A DNA stretch of 64,000 nt from Karalla daura (GCA_029224185.1 CM055210.1:11425021-11489020), one strand, 5' to 3'. Positions 11,569 to 23,659 are shown, numbered from the stretch's first letter. Notes: a model not told the origin generated them from the letters alone. Numbers and translations: made by a program.

Positions 11569-14500
11569 GTATGTATACCTGCTGTTTTTGTGTTGTAACA
11601 ACTACAATATCGCAATAAGCAAGACAGCGAGAACCATATATAATTATGTTGTCAAATATGAGTTTAAAATGCACGTGACTCCATAAAAGCTGAATTTAAC
11701 CTGAAGTAAGTCATACCCTATTTCTCGGAGTGTCTGACTAATTTACAGGCCACATCTGCAAAACATCCTGACAAAATTTAACAGACATCTGTGGAGATTT
11801 TCATTCGTCCAGTTCATCACTATCCAAGCAGTTGTAGAGTCCTGGTCTTGTTGTAGACCTCTGTAAAGTTGTTAGCCAGATTGCCAGGGTGTTGTTAAGA
11901 TGTATTAGTCACCTGAGTTGTGCTGATAAAGCACAGAGTAAACAACATATCCCGAGTGCGTCTGATGTATCTGGGATGCTTAGATATTTCCTGTCCTGTC
12001 ATCCGTTCCCAGGAAGTTACAAAAAAAACACTCACACCTGTCCTCAATGGAAACTCACGACACTCGTTTACAACATTTACAAGCATTTAAAATTCCGGCT
12101 GCCAAGACTCTACAACCCCTTGAAATCAACAGACAGTTTGCTTATAATAGAAGCCTGAGCACACCAAAATCCAAACCATAAATCCTGCTCAAGATAAGCC
12201 AGAGGTGACTCATAATGTTATCAGTGAGATCCACAGACACATTTAGAGTCTCGGTAGAACTATTAGTGATTTTTTTTTTCTTGATGTCAACACGCTGCAC
12301 ACTTTTATTGAAATGAAACAACCTATTTGTGCACATCAAGGTGGCTGGCAGGCGGGCGGCAAGGGAATGAGTATCTGGGACACATTTTGTCACGAGAAAG
12401 GCAGAGTGTTTGGGGAGCAGAATGGAGACGTGGCCTGTAACAGCTACGAGCTGTGGGAAAAGGACCTGGAGTGTATCCAGCAGCTTGGACTGACGCACTA
12501 CCGCCTGTCTCTCTCCTGGGCCCGCATCCTACCTGACGGGACCACGCGGCATGTCAATCAAAAAGGTATTTCCATATCCTTCACAAGGGCACATTTCAAT
12601 TGAAGCTCATTCGGTGGAGACAGAGAAATGCTGCCCATTTAGCATCCCCTTTAACAACAGCACTTATTGTACTCGTCCTATAGGTGTGCAGTACTACAAC
12701 AAGGTGATTGACGATCTGCTGGCCTGCAGTGTGTCACCCATGGTGACCCTTTACCACTTTGACCTGCCGCAGGCTCTCCAGGATGAGGGCGGCTGGAAAT
12801 CACCAGACATAGTGGCCGCGTTTGACAGTTATGCAAAGTTCTGCTTCCAGACATTTGGCGACCGTGTCAAACTCTGGATCACCGTCAACGAGCCCTATGT
12901 GTGCGCCAAGTTGGGCCACGAAGACGGCGTTCACGCCCCGGGGTTAAAAGAACCGGGCTCTGCTGCCTACCTCGTGGGTCACAACATGCTGCGGGCCCAC
13001 GCTACGGCCTGGCACAGCTACGACGCCTTGTATAGGGCGAAGCAGAAGGGCGCGGTGTCGTTGGCCATCAATAGTGACTGGCTGGAGCCGTTACAAGCAG
13101 GCTGCCCCGAGGATATCACTGCTACTGAACGCTCCCTGGCATTCAGTCTGGGGTGGTTCGCATGGCCTGTGTTTGTAACTGGAGATTATCCGGAAATAAT
13201 GAGATCTGCCATCGACGCCCAGAGTAAGAAAGCGGAGTTTCATGGCAGCTCACGACTCCCCAGTTTCTCAAAGGATGAGCCTGCCATTCTGGGCACGGCC
13301 GACTTCTTTGCCTTGAACTACTATACGTCTCGTAAAGTGAAGCCGGGGGGCGGCTGCACGGAGGTATTGAGCTTTAAAAGTGATCGGGATGCAGAGGAGG
13401 TCGTGGATCCATCCTGGCCTATTTGTGCCGTGTCCTGGCTTGCTGTAGTGCCCGACGGTCTGAGGAAACTTCTCAAGTATATTAAGGTAAAACTGGCTCA
13501 TTATTGGACGTTATCCTCTCTATTAAGCCTTGCTTAGAAAGCCAGTGTCGATTCCTCATCGCTAAAAAGCACCCCAAACAAGGCTCAATCATTTTCTTTA
13601 TATTGCGAATTCAATCAGTTGAAATGTGAAGTCATTTTTCTCTCTCCTCCTTGGCATCAAAGTGAATTGACCAACGAGAAGACAAATTGCCCTCAACCAG
13701 ACGAGGGGAACACTGTGACATTTGTTTAGTGTCTTGCTATTGATTTTGTATGCAGTAATCTCCTTCTAACACCTCCAGAAACACATTGATGCTTCATTAG
13801 TGCTGTCACATTGAATGAAACAGTTACTTGGCTCAAAGTGTTTGCAATTGCAATTTCCTGCTGTTGTGACTTGTCACAGGCCATTAGTTTGAGCGTGGCA
13901 CCGTTGAAATGCAGCTAAACGGCATGGCGGGGACCAATCTGTCTCTCCCTGAAATGTCTGACAGCCGAGATGCCTTGTTTGACAATAATATTTGCCCCCA
14001 TGACTTTCCAGGACATGTTCAACGACCCGGCAGTCTACATTACAGAGAATGGCTTCTCTCAGGTGGGGCCGCTCCAAATGGAAGACGACCAACGCTCCCA
14101 GTTTTACCAGGACACCATCTCGGAAGTGGCAAAAGGTAAGGACGATTGGCCTTAAGGAACAGAGGAAAACCTACTGCCAAACTGACAGAATTCCAGAAAA
14201 TAAATACACTGTTATACCATCAACACTGAATATGTGCTTCAGGGTTATTGCCACAAGTTGTTTGTTTTGGCTCCACCTTCTGGTGTGCTTGTGTATGTAC
14301 TATACATTATGGCTATTAAAAATGGCATTCCCTCTTGTCTTTGGGGGGGCTGCAGGACTCATGGTTTCTGTGGCACCAAATGGGAGGAAAATGAAATAGA
14401 TGAACCTGTTAGGTTTCATGTGCGACACAACTGTAAAGTCTTTAAAAGGGAGTGAAACATCGATCTGTGATGTCATAGAAACCACAATTAATATATGACT

Positions 14501-14836
14501 TCCAAGGATGCTTCGCTATTGAAGAGCATTAAACCAGGCTTATTTGTATTTGCACATTTTTTTTTGCTAATTTCTTTTATTCAAGTCTACAAAAGTCTGA
14601 ATGGTGTTTTAACTCTCTTGTGTTCCTGTGTAGCTATTGAAGAAGATGGCGTCAACGTTCGTGGGTACTTTGCCTGGTCGCTGCTGGACAACTTTGAGTG
14701 GGCTGATGGATTTAGCGTTCGCTTTGGCTTGTTCCACGTGGACTTCACTGATCCAGCACTTAAAAGGACCATTTACCAGTCCGGACGGGAGTATGCAAAG
14801 ATCATCTTGAAACACAAAAGTGATCGATCCACATGA
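11514..14836 (+). CDS. gba3: gba3, cytosolic beta-glucosidase (complete, five coding exons)
   Basis: Joining 11514-11568, 12341-12565, 12684-13486, 14012-14135 and 14634-14836 gives 1410 bases: 469 codons plus TGA. This is the length I recall for human GBA3. All introns are GT-AG and all phases agree. The product is a glycoside hydrolase family 1 enzyme, a retaining (beta/alpha)8 barrel. Residues 1-20 (MFSHGFAWGAGTAAYQIEGG) are the family N-terminal signature. TVNEPY carries the acid/base Glu163, and YITENGF carries the nucleophile Glu373. WSLLDNFEW near residue 420 is the aglycone/glucose-binding loop, followed by FGLFHVDF. There is no signal peptide or transmembrane segment, as expected for the cytosolic member; lactase, lactase-like and klotho paralogues are secreted or membrane-bound. 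The family hydrolyses dietary and xenobiotic beta-glucosides and can cleave glucosylceramide. No disruption is visible, unlike the common human null allele. Confidence 0.95.
12341..12565 (+). CDS. gba3: gba3 coding exon 2
   Basis: The acceptor is CATCAAG at 12334-12340, with a rather weak pyrimidine tract. The donor GTATTT follows at 12566. The exon encodes GGWQAGGKGMSIWDTF, then a segment with GDVACNSYELWEKDL, then LSWARILPDGT. These are the conserved GH1 sugar-binding and beta-strand segments. Phase 1 at both ends keeps the frame. Confidence 0.94.
12684..13486 (+). CDS. gba3: gba3 coding exon 3 (catalytic acid/base)
   Basis: The acceptor TATAG ends at 12683 and the donor GTAAAA begins at 13487. 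This large 803-base exon carries the barrel core: VTLYHFDLPQ, the acid/base motif TVNEPY (Glu163), GHNMLRAHA, and the substrate-loop segment DFFALNYYTSR. Human GBA3 has NEA at the acid/base motif, so NEP here is closer to the general GH1 consensus. The exon ends in phase 0 (LKYIK). An open frame runs back into the short intron 2 and forward into intron 3, but protein alignment places the boundaries as given. Confidence 0.95.
14012..14135 (+). CDS. gba3: gba3 coding exon 4 (catalytic nucleophile)
   Basis: The acceptor CTTTCCAG ends at 14011 and the donor GTAAGG begins at 14136. The exon encodes DMFNDPAVYITENGFSQ and continues to FYQDTISEVAK. The ITENG motif holds the nucleophile Glu373. It starts in phase 0 and ends in phase 1. 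An open frame in another phase overlaps it and is a shadow. Confidence 0.94.
14634..14836 (+). CDS. gba3: gba3 coding exon 5 and stop codon
   Basis: The acceptor CCTGTGTAG ends at 14633. The exon encodes AIEEDGVNVRGYFAWSLLDN and then FEWADGFSVRFGLFHVDF, ending HKSDRST and TGA (14834-14836). The WSLLDNFEW block is the conserved GH1 C-terminal active-site loop. Confidence 0.95.
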
Positions 14837-14883
14837 GAGGATGGTGGCAAGAGAGGGAGGTATTTTACTTTTTGTAGGCCTGA

Positions 14884-14889
14884 AATAAA
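14884..14889 (+). terminator. gba3: gba3 polyadenylation signal AATAAA
   Basis: A canonical AATAAA lies 47 bases after the gba3 stop codon, within an A-rich tract. It implies a short 3'UTR if used. Confidence 0.6.
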
Positions 14890-16640
14890 AAAAAATCCAT
14901 TACTTTCTTTTCAATTGAGAAGACAAACATGCAGAGAAATTCCAACAAACCGGCTTACTCGGTTGCCTTTATAGCAAATCTGACTTCAGCCGGGAGGATG
15001 AGGACTTGGACTCTGGGCGCTGAGTTGATTCACTGGAATGCAAATTAGTATTCTGCCCTGCCCTGTTCCCAGTCCGTCTTTACAAGGAGGTTCATGGGAA
15101 GGAGAGAGAGTCCTTGCCTCTCCCCGCACTCTGAGGGCCAACGCAGCTATAAAACCAAGCTGCTTGTGGTGGAAACAGAGGGGATGTGCACACATGTATT
15201 TGTCAGTGATTAATAGCAATATGAATGATGGCATCATCTTCAATAATATTGTTTCGTGCCTGGCCGGCCGCATGCATCTTATTTGTGCAGGCACCAAGTG
15301 GTTTTGTTTGGCAGTAAGAGCTTAAATCTGCCGCTGCGGATCAGGAATAGTGGGATACGCAGCTATAGTATGGCTCGTTGATATCTAGACAATGAATTTT
15401 ATTCCAGTGGTTTCGGGCTGACTTAAAGGTCATCTGAAATAGTGAAACACTAAGGAAAGCAAGTCAACTCCTTCTGCAGTCCATTTGGTCATCCTTTTTT
15501 TCAATCTGTAAAAAAACCCTCACCACTTTGTGAAAATAAGTCGCACACCCAAAACGAGTCACATCAATTATTATACTGCCATCAGGCTGCATAAAGCACA
15601 CTCCAGTAGACTCAGACGGGATGGCAGCTGAAAGCAACAGATGTCCTGCCACGGGAAGAGAATGCAGTGCCATTCGTGTGTTGCAGACAGCTGCACAAAC
15701 TCTCTACCTAAAGTCAGAAATAAAGGAACAAAGTGATGAGCCTGATTCTGATTTTTGGTCCACATTGTAGTGAAGGTTTGATGTGTGGAACAATTTAGAT
15801 CGCTATGGCTTGAAGTTTTGAAGACCAAATATTGCGTTTACATGACGAGAAAGTGGGATGTTTAAAATATTCTAAACAATTTTAGGTGTGAGTTCAAGAG
15901 ACTGTAAATGAAAATCAACTTGATCTTTGCCCGTATCTGTAAACAACTGGAGAGGAAGAAGAGCGCCTGTTTGTAAGCCTACAGTGCCACCTTGTGGTAT
16001 CAAAGTGGACTACAATTTGGAATTCAACAGCTCAGTGTGTGTACAACACTCCACTTCATAATATGATGTCACATGATGTGCTGCTTTGATTAATAAAAAG
16101 CATGCTGTTGGTTTAACAATAAACAACTAAAGCATCTCCCCGACCACGATACATCACAGATTTAATGCAATTAATATTTATGCTCCGATATGGAGGAAAA
16201 CGTCATTTATATTCTGTGTTGGGGAGACTTTGTTTGCATTAATAAGCATGGTGTATCGTGGCATCCAGTTGGCTGTGCATACTGTTTTCAACAGATGTGA
16301 GTAATACCCTTGTGGCCCTCCTCCATCTATGTCAAGCCGAGTGAGATTCTCCTTTGTCTTATGATGAATAACAAGCTATTGTGGAAACATGAATAATGCT
16401 ACCGCCGCTCGCATTTTAACTTCCTTGCCGGCTGCTTTGAACACGGAGGCGAGCCGCGATCCCGCGCTCGTTCGACGCTAATGAAGTTTGTTTAGTATCC
16501 GAGGCCCCCCCGTCACAAGCTGCTTGTGATCTTCAAGGGTTCGCAGGATGTTGACCAGAAAACACTCACCAAAGCCCCCGTTGGATAATGTTAAGTCGAG
16601 CCTTTTTTCAGGATCAAAAGGACAAAAGGATGAAGAAGTA
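14890..16640. other. gba3 3' flank, no gene recognised
   Basis: Unique-looking sequence without a recognisable coding exon. The fragment GCCACCTTGTGGTA at about 15986 resembles a word found in some fish repeats. Between about 16100 and 16500 the sequence has an AT-rich, TAATTA/TTAATA-bearing character mixed with CpG-containing words, of the kind often seen in conserved non-coding elements. Confidence 0.4.
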
Positions 16641-16649
16641 TTCTCTCAC

Positions 16650-16797
16650 CTGTGCAGGGCAGAATCGTGACTAAAGCAGAGAATCCAGTTTCCCATGATT
16701 CCCACCTTAAGAGTCATTCCTCCGACTGTCTTCCAGTATTGATGGAGTCCATCCAGCTCCATCTCGGGCTCGTCGGGTGGAGGAGACTCCACCGCTG
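16650..16797 (-). other. candidate unidentified exon (minus strand)
   Basis: Read on the minus strand, a 148-base segment runs from an acceptor-like TTCAG|CAG to a strong donor CACAG|GTGAGA (GT at 16648-16649). One frame is open throughout. It begins AVESPPPDEPEMELDGLHQY, continues with WKTVGGMTLK and ends DSALHR. The other two frames are closed. I do not recognise the peptide. About one random 50-codon segment in ten would be open, so coding status is weak; splice-like ends on both sides raise it somewhat. It could be an exon of an unknown gene, a lncRNA exon, or a conserved element with a fortuitous frame. No partner exon was found nearby. Confidence 0.3.
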
Positions 16798-16829
16798 CTG
16801 AATTGATTGAATGAAATATGAGCGAGAAG

Positions 16830-17460
16830 TTGCTCTCCGCTTAGTGAATGTTGAAGTTGGCCATTTGTGGGCAACCGAGGAATAATATGTGCCTATTGCA
16901 GGTTGGAAAGCTTAAAACATTAATTAGCATTTAAATAATTCACTCCTCAAGTCTCTTTAATAGCCCGACTACGAATATTCAACTCCAATTCATTACAGTG
17001 GGCAGAATTGATTCTGATTAGACTGTGATGTAGAAAGTCACCCAAGAAACGTTTTTTTTTCCGAACGTGCTTTCCAATTAAGAGCCAAATATATCACGCG
17101 TATAGATAAGTTGCTTTTGACAATGAATTAGTACGTTTAATTGTTACATTCAATCACATTCACTGGCGGAGATTTACCCTGAGGAACATTCTGGCAAATT
17201 ACCAAGAGAGGGCCATTTGTATTTGACCAAACTTTACTCATTATATTTTGACAGGTGCCATGAAATATTCAATAACTGGGAAATTCATTTGCTTATTATG
17301 AGTTAAGGAAATCATTTAGCCGCTGATAAACCATCTTTCCCGTGAATTATAGGAAACGCACAATCTTGTGTATCGGCGCAGTGCTTACAGGTGCAAAAGG
17401 CTATGACTCCTGGCACATAATTACCTTTTTCTATTTACTGATTACCCTCATATGCATATT
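16830..17460. promoter_or_regulatory. AT-rich tract resembling a conserved non-coding element
   Basis: About 600 bp without simple repeats or recognisable transposon text. It is dense in homeodomain-type cores (ATTAATTAGC, TTTAATTG, CATTAATTAG) and ATTTAAAT words. This style is typical of vertebrate developmental enhancers, but conservation cannot be seen from a single sequence. Confidence 0.3.
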
Positions 17461-17499
17461 CCCTGGAGAAATCGTATAATTAGATTGTTGCTTCAATAT

Positions 17500-18240
17500 C
17501 AAGATGAGGAGACATCAGCCACTCCCTTCCTCTGGAGCCCAGATACCAATCTCTCTCTTCCCTTCCCTCCTCTCACACTCTTTGTCTGGGCCTCTCAGTC
17601 AGCTGGTGAGGGACCCCGCGAGAGGCCCCAAACCACCACTCAGCCTGTCTCCTTGCTTTTTTTTCCCCCCCTCTCTCCTCGCTCTTCCTTTCTCTTGCTC
17701 TTTTTTTCCTCTCACTCTCCGTAGCTCATCATCTTCCCCTCTCCTAATCGCATTGCTTCATTTTCCATTGACAAGAGAGTATGAGGAGAGAGGGAGGAGA
17801 GAGGGAGAAAAAAAAAACAGCACACAAACTTTCTAAATCCCATTGACCTACTTCGCCAGACATTTCACTGGGAATTCATATTAGTGCAAAAGAGTTAGAA
17901 GAAGAAATGTTTTCTCATCTCCCACCCCCACCCCCTCCATCTTCCTCACACGCCCCCCCCCCCTTTCTCGTTCAGCTGGAAGCCATTTTCCTCACATCCC
18001 ATTTGATCCTGTATGAGCACTACAGTACATTATACAAGTGGATAAACGCCTTACTGTGGCATAACCAGCAGTTTGGAGCTCTGTCACCACTTTTGACAGT
18101 GGCGTAAGAAGCGTGACATCGGCGCTATGAAAAGCGCTTTGAAAGACCTCGTCTTTGATTGATGAATTTTGGTGAGTGGAGACAAGATTGAGGGGAAGGG
18201 AAGGGTGGGGAGGGGGAGGGTGGGGGGGTGAATATTGCTA
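17500..18240. other. low-complexity pyrimidine- and G-rich stretch
   Basis: Long CT-rich text (about 17510-17760), AG-rich text (about 17775-17815) and a G-rich run (about 18190-18232) with several GGG/GGGG tracts capable of G-quadruplex formation. Open frames here are compositional artefacts. Confidence 0.6.
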
Positions 18241-18525
18241 GGCCTTGAAGACAGGAAGTGGAATTATGACAGACCCATACAGAGAGCTAAAGCGGGGAGG
18301 CGCAAAGAGAATAAAAAGCGAGAAAGGCAATTCAAATCTTTTTCTTTTAAGTCCCTCCCTGAGGGACTGCAGATGACCCTGCTAACGACTGTTGAAATTC
18401 TAACTCCCTTGAGTGTGATGGCGCTGCGTGATGGGAGGGGGTTCGCAGACCTGCCTGAAAAATTGAAAGCTCCTAGAATATTCAGCTAACCCTGTGCGCT
18501 CAGTTGGTGGCGACGATGGAGGAAA

Positions 18526-18609
18526 AGGGGGGGTTGGGTTGGGTTGGGGGGGGGGGGGGGGGGGGGGGGGCGGGGGGGCACATGCAGAGATTGGTATTCA
18601 AGGTCTGTG

Positions 18610-18643
<34 letters not shown>
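18526..18643 (+). repeat. poly-G tract and GT microsatellite
   Basis: A run of 25 G (18546-18570), interrupted by C and followed by 7 more G, then a GT repeat (about 18609-18643). The poly-G length is likely unreliable. Confidence 0.92.
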
Positions 18644-20163
18644 GTGGGTAAGCCCAGCGGTGGTGGCAAGAAAGAACCCCCCCCACGCCCCCCTCTGTGT
18701 GCGTGTGTGTGGTGGCCAATGAGCCGATCGGCGTGTCTCATGGGGACAGTGCTCGGAGTGTGAGCGAACGCAAGTGAGAGAAGGCGAAGAGACAATTTAT
18801 GGAACCTTTAGCACCGGAGTGAATATAAACCGTGATGGCGGTGTAGTTATCAGGCCTGGATCCAAGCAGAGAGACTAATGGCGTGGATATAACCTCCTGC
18901 TCCCAATATGCAAACACAATGTCATCAACAAAGAAAGAAAGAGAGAGAGAGAGAGGCGAAAAAAAAAAATCATCAGTTCGAAATCTCTGGTGAAACTTGA
19001 GAGACAGAAAATTGTTACCTACAGGTCTTATCTGGCTGAGGATGATGAAGGGAATACAGCTTATTGTGTAAGCTTCATTCCGCATTTACCTTGGCCTCAT
19101 ATGCCATTTCAATCTAAAATATAATCATAACTCTACCTTTATATGACCCAGTTTTTGCTTTTTTTTCCCTCGCAGCTTTGACCACGGTGAGTGATGGGTC
19201 CAATTAGACGCACGGCTGACGTCGGGGTTGTGCAAGGACAACGGACGTGAAAAGTCAAACCCTCGTACAGCTGCGCCGTGTTTTCAGGAATCTCTCCGCG
19301 AACAACAAGTGGCTCCTTCAGAAAAACTCCTCGGCCCCATCTTTGATTAACTGCGAATGCTTTAGGTTCAGGCCATTTCGAGAGAGAGCGGACGCATAGG
19401 GCGCAGAGCAACAGTGCGCGCGGACTAATTAACTCTAAGTGTTGTACGACATGCTCCCTTCTCACCCGTGTTGTCACTCAGGGTTTGAGTGGCGCTAATG
19501 AGAGAATTATCTAGCCTCGGACCCTGGTAATGCATTCAAATGAACACCAGCTGACCTGACTTATGAGATGGCTTTTTAATCTCACCACTTAATACCAATC
19601 AGACCTGCTTTCTCATGTGCCTACGCTGGGAGGGCCCTCTGCTCCGAATGCCGCCATCCACTTTTTTTTTTCCACTGTTGATCTAAGGGAGAGCGTTAAT
19701 TGTCTTGGATGACTCAAGGGCCTTCTGCCTGATATTATGCAGAGAACCTCAGGTGTGCAGGATAAAACAGGTGGATATGGCTTCTAAAGTGTTTGCCGGG
19801 CATCAAAGTGAAAGTGTTTGGGTACGTACGTGTAAGCCCCTTATCATGAGAACCCAGTCGAGGATTAAAAAGGTTAATAAGGTCATGAGTTTGCAACAAA
19901 AATCTGTGACGTACAATGGAGCTTTGGCATTGTTGGATTACCATAATCATACCGAGGTGCCCAAACCTGTAACTCTGCCGTTGTGCTTTCCAGATGCGAC
20001 GCAAATGTGCTGCAGCAGGCGGGTTGGGGGGAATTTAATAATTACCCGCTCGCATTACCAATTTAAACATTCATACAGCAGCAAATAAGCCTGTGTTTCA
20101 AATTGGATCAAGGTATTTTGGGGTTTGTTGTCTTGTGAGCTTAACTGCGACGGTTTGTTTCAG

Positions 20164-20254
20164 CCAGACGCTGCTGAAACTTGTGGGCAACATGAGCAAT
20201 AAGCCCTTTCAAGTGTTTGGGCCGCAGCCGTTTTTGTTTTGCCAAGTGCTCAAG
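20164..20254 (+). other. candidate unidentified exon (plus strand)
   Basis: The segment lies between TTTGTTTCAG (ending 20163) and a donor-like AAG|GTAACA (GT at 20255). One frame is open: QTLLKLVGNMSNKPFQVFG, then PQPFLFCQVLK. The frame also stays open on either side. I do not recognise the peptide. Chance is a serious alternative. Confidence 0.18.
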
Positions 20255-21109
20255 GTAACAAATAGCAGATCAGCCAGAGTTCAAGGCTGCCTCGCAAAAT
20301 GGTTGCCGTGTTTCAGCGCCTTTTGGGGAGACTTTTATTGTTATAAATCTCGCGGCGCGCGGCGAGCATGTACGTATGAGTGACTGTGCTCGCGTGTGCC
20401 AGGCAGTCGAACGCAACCTTGGCTACGACACCGGCTTATGTAAAACCGGTGAAGTTAGTGCAGGTTTGGGAGGCGAGGGCCGCCTGCCTGGGCTCGCGAG
20501 CATCCCACACTTGCAGCATGCAGAAGTCTGTCAGGGAAGGTAGGAAAAAAGCTATTAATGAGTCCAATATACAAGCTCTTTCCGCCTCCCTGAAGTCATT
20601 AGAATCTATATTTTTATATTGTTCACAAGCAGTCAGGATTTGCCTGAATGAGGCCCAATTAAAAGGGATTTAATAGGATTTGCTTACTGCTGATTCAAGG
20701 AGGTGGATGTGATACCTTTGGTAGCAATTTCACTCCGCAATGTATATTTCTGAGTGTTGTCATCTCGAAGCTGCTGGTGAAGGATGCCGGATTAGAAACC
20801 TTCCTGGGCTTGTTTCCTCTTTGTTCCCTGTGACATGAATGTACAGTAACCCGAGTTCGACTAGGCAGACGGTATTTTGACTGCGCTGCGTGTGTGATCA
20901 GACCCGCCGTCGGAACATTGCTGTAATTACGGCGGGTGACGCGTTGTGTTGTGATAACTGGCGCAGACACACATCCGCCCGCCGCTCAATTACATGTTAC
21001 TAAGTTGGGTTGAATTGTACAGCGCATCCATACGTGCAGCTGGCTGACAGCTAATTGTATAGCAGACAGTAAAGATCAGCTGGTGGTGCTTTGCAGCGCT
21101 GGCACGCGC

Positions 21110-21119
21110 ATGTGTGTGC

Positions 21120-21156
<37 letters not shown>

Positions 21157-21157
21157 G
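21110..21157 (+). repeat. GT microsatellite
   Basis: GT units with a few GC interruptions. Confidence 0.93.
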
Positions 21158-21584
21158 CAGAGTTGAAGCTTTTGTCTCTCTATCTCAGCCCGCGAGCCCA
21201 TTGTCATGCAGTCGCTCAGGTAGCAGGCCCAGTCGTCACTCATCTGCCTGACGGCCGCTGCTATCTGCCCTGACGGTGACTGATGATGGCAGTGTGGGGT
21301 TTGTGTGTGTGTGCGTGAGTGTGTGTGTGTTAACACCAGTTGTACTAAAGGAGGGAAGGGGGGGGGGGGGGGGTAGGCAGCATGGGAGGCGAGATGGATA
21401 CCACCCTGACTGGGGAGCTGGGTTAGAGGCCAGTGGGCAGTGCGGCGCTCACCGACCGTGCCTGTGAGCAATACAAGGGCTGTTTGGCACAGCTGCAAAG
21501 CTACGACAGCAGTGCTGATCAGGAACATGGACCGCAGGGCGCCGGAAAACAGAGGAGAGGAGATGGCAGGTTGGCATTGTGATG

Positions 21585-21960
21585 TAGAGCTGCATTCAAT
21601 TAATCCGCAATTATTTCGATAATAGAGTGATTGATTTAAGCATTTAAGACTTCTTTTTGAGAGTGATTGTAAGAAATAAAGTCAAAATTCTGCAGCTGTG
21701 ATCTCAAATTAAAGTTGTCAAGGTGTGGGCAAAAAAGGCATTGAAAGACCTAATCAAACCTGAATAAAGCAAACTCGACTGGTTAAGTAGAACAGACAGG
21801 TGATGCTCCATCTGAGAAAGAAAAACTGGAAAAGTCTACTTTGTCTTGGATTCACTGTCCTGCTGGGGACATAAGGTTCAGTTCTGTCACATTTCAAATT
21901 TTCCCAACGTTGTTGATTGGTAAAAACAAAGTAGATTTACATGAAGTGTTTTTTTTTCTA
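21585..21960. repeat. probable diverged interspersed repeat
   Basis: The text CATTCAATTAATCCGCAATT followed by ATTTCGATAATAGAGTGATT resembles the fish repeat containing '...attaatcgattattttcgataatcg...', with further similar AT-rich words downstream. Identification is by eye only and the right boundary is uncertain. Confidence 0.3.
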
Positions 21961-22152
21961 CAGTTAAAGGGAGACGTGACGGGAAAAAAGTGAGAATTAC
22001 TGCTCTGAAATGACAGATTCACCTCTCAAGGCTATTTTATAATACTTCAAAAACTATACAGCTGGCTTGGAGACACCCAACTGTGCGATTGTGCACTAGA
22101 GCAAATGGGCACTGCTTCTTTTTGAAGGAAATGACTGTTGGCTCTCACTGAT

Positions 22153-22153
<1 letters not shown>

Positions 22154-22199
<46 letters not shown>
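22154..22199 (+). repeat. CA microsatellite
   Basis: About 23 uninterrupted CA units. Confidence 0.95.
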
Positions 22200-22201
<2 letters not shown>

Positions 22202-22478
22202 CTCTCTGTCTGTCACACACACACATATACAGATTCGTCCAAAAAGGGAAGATAATCACGTACAGTCAGCGGCAAAGTTTTCATCGGACGACTCTCAAGA
22301 AGTTCTGAATGTCAAAGACCCGTGTTGGCGGTCGACTGTGAGCACATATATGCGTGTCCATTCACAGGTGTATAATATATGAATACGTGTAGACATATGT
22401 ATGAGTGTTCTCAAGCTGTCTGGGAAGATCAATGCGTCCACATCGATGTTGTCTTGCCCTCCGCACGTGAAGTGAATG

Positions 22479-22522
22479 GAGGGGGAGGAGGAGGAGGAGG
22501 AGGAGGAGGAGGAGGAGGCGGC
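22479..22522 (+). repeat. GGA trinucleotide microsatellite
   Basis: Purine-only GGA units, giving a Gly-run frame on one strand and Ser/Leu-run frames on the other. Confidence 0.93.
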
Positions 22523-23621
22523 GGCAAAGGGTGGGAGGAGAGTGGGACGGGAGGCGCGCACTAAATGGATGTGATGCAAATGGCACCAGAGGACGTAGGA
22601 ATCAATTTACCTTATTGAAACAAATGAGAGCAGCTCAGCTATGCCATGGCGTGGCCCTTTTTTTTGGCCGCCCCCATTGTTATTGTAATTAACCCACCAA
22701 ACCCAAATCCCTGACCCTCCGTTTCACAAACACAGCCAACCCCCTCAACAACCCCGCCTGGGGTCCCTTTTACCCTAATGAAAAAGCCTTAGAGGTGCCC
22801 AGGTAAAAATGTAGGCGCTGTAATGGTGATTCATGGCCCTGCATGACATGCTAAAAGGCAAGGGAGATCTGCCTAGGAAAGCATTTAGGAAAGGGTATTC
22901 CATATATGAGCGCCAGCACCCCGCTTCAACACACACACACACACAGAGCCCCCACCTGTGATGACTTACAGACACCCCCCCCTCCACCATGCTCTCATTT
23001 TTATAAACTCCCCACTCCCCACATTTATGGAATCCCAATAACCAAAATGGACTCGGCGCACCACAGGAATGACCTCGGAGGGAAGCGGCCGACGCAATGC
23101 CTATTTCATATAGTGATGCGTGATGTCCTATTGAAAATTTGCCATGCTTTTGTTTAAGGGTAGGCCACATTGACGCCTAAGCGCTAATTCCCCGGTGTGG
23201 CATGGGCATTGTGTAGGGGTCTTGGGGGACGGATCAATAGTTAGAGAGAGCGATGGGGTCATGGTAGAATCGATGCACTGGACAAACGACCTCCCACTGA
23301 CGCCCGCACCTTCCAAGCCGCTTGACACCTGAGGCGATCTTTACTGAAATGTCCTCTGCTGAAATGCCACAGGGCCACGGGCTGCTGAGCAGTCAGTCAT
23401 GCAGGGCTCCAGAATCAAGTGGTGTATGCAAACCGGGTCTGCTGTCATCCACGGTGAAAGGCCTTGGCTCAGCGTTGCTACATAAACAAAACTCATGCAC
23501 CTGAGAATGTCAATTACTTGCCGCCTGCCCCTTCAGACGGCCCCGCGCTTGATGGCCAAATTGGGATTAATTTGGGGAGGATGGGGGCCAGTGTAGAGGT
23601 GACACCGTGTCGTTCCACCCT

Positions 23622-23622
23622 G

Positions 23623-23659
<37 letters not shown>

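Noticed and set aside
12551..13537. Single 328-codon ORF as an intronless gba3 gene
   Set aside because: Its ends run into introns 2 and 3. Protein alignment and splice sites place the exon at 12684-13486, and the rest of the enzyme lies in four other exons.
19176..19186. 11-bp microexon between TTTTCCCTCGCAG and GTGAGT
   Set aside because: Good splice words but too short and isolated to support without transcript data.
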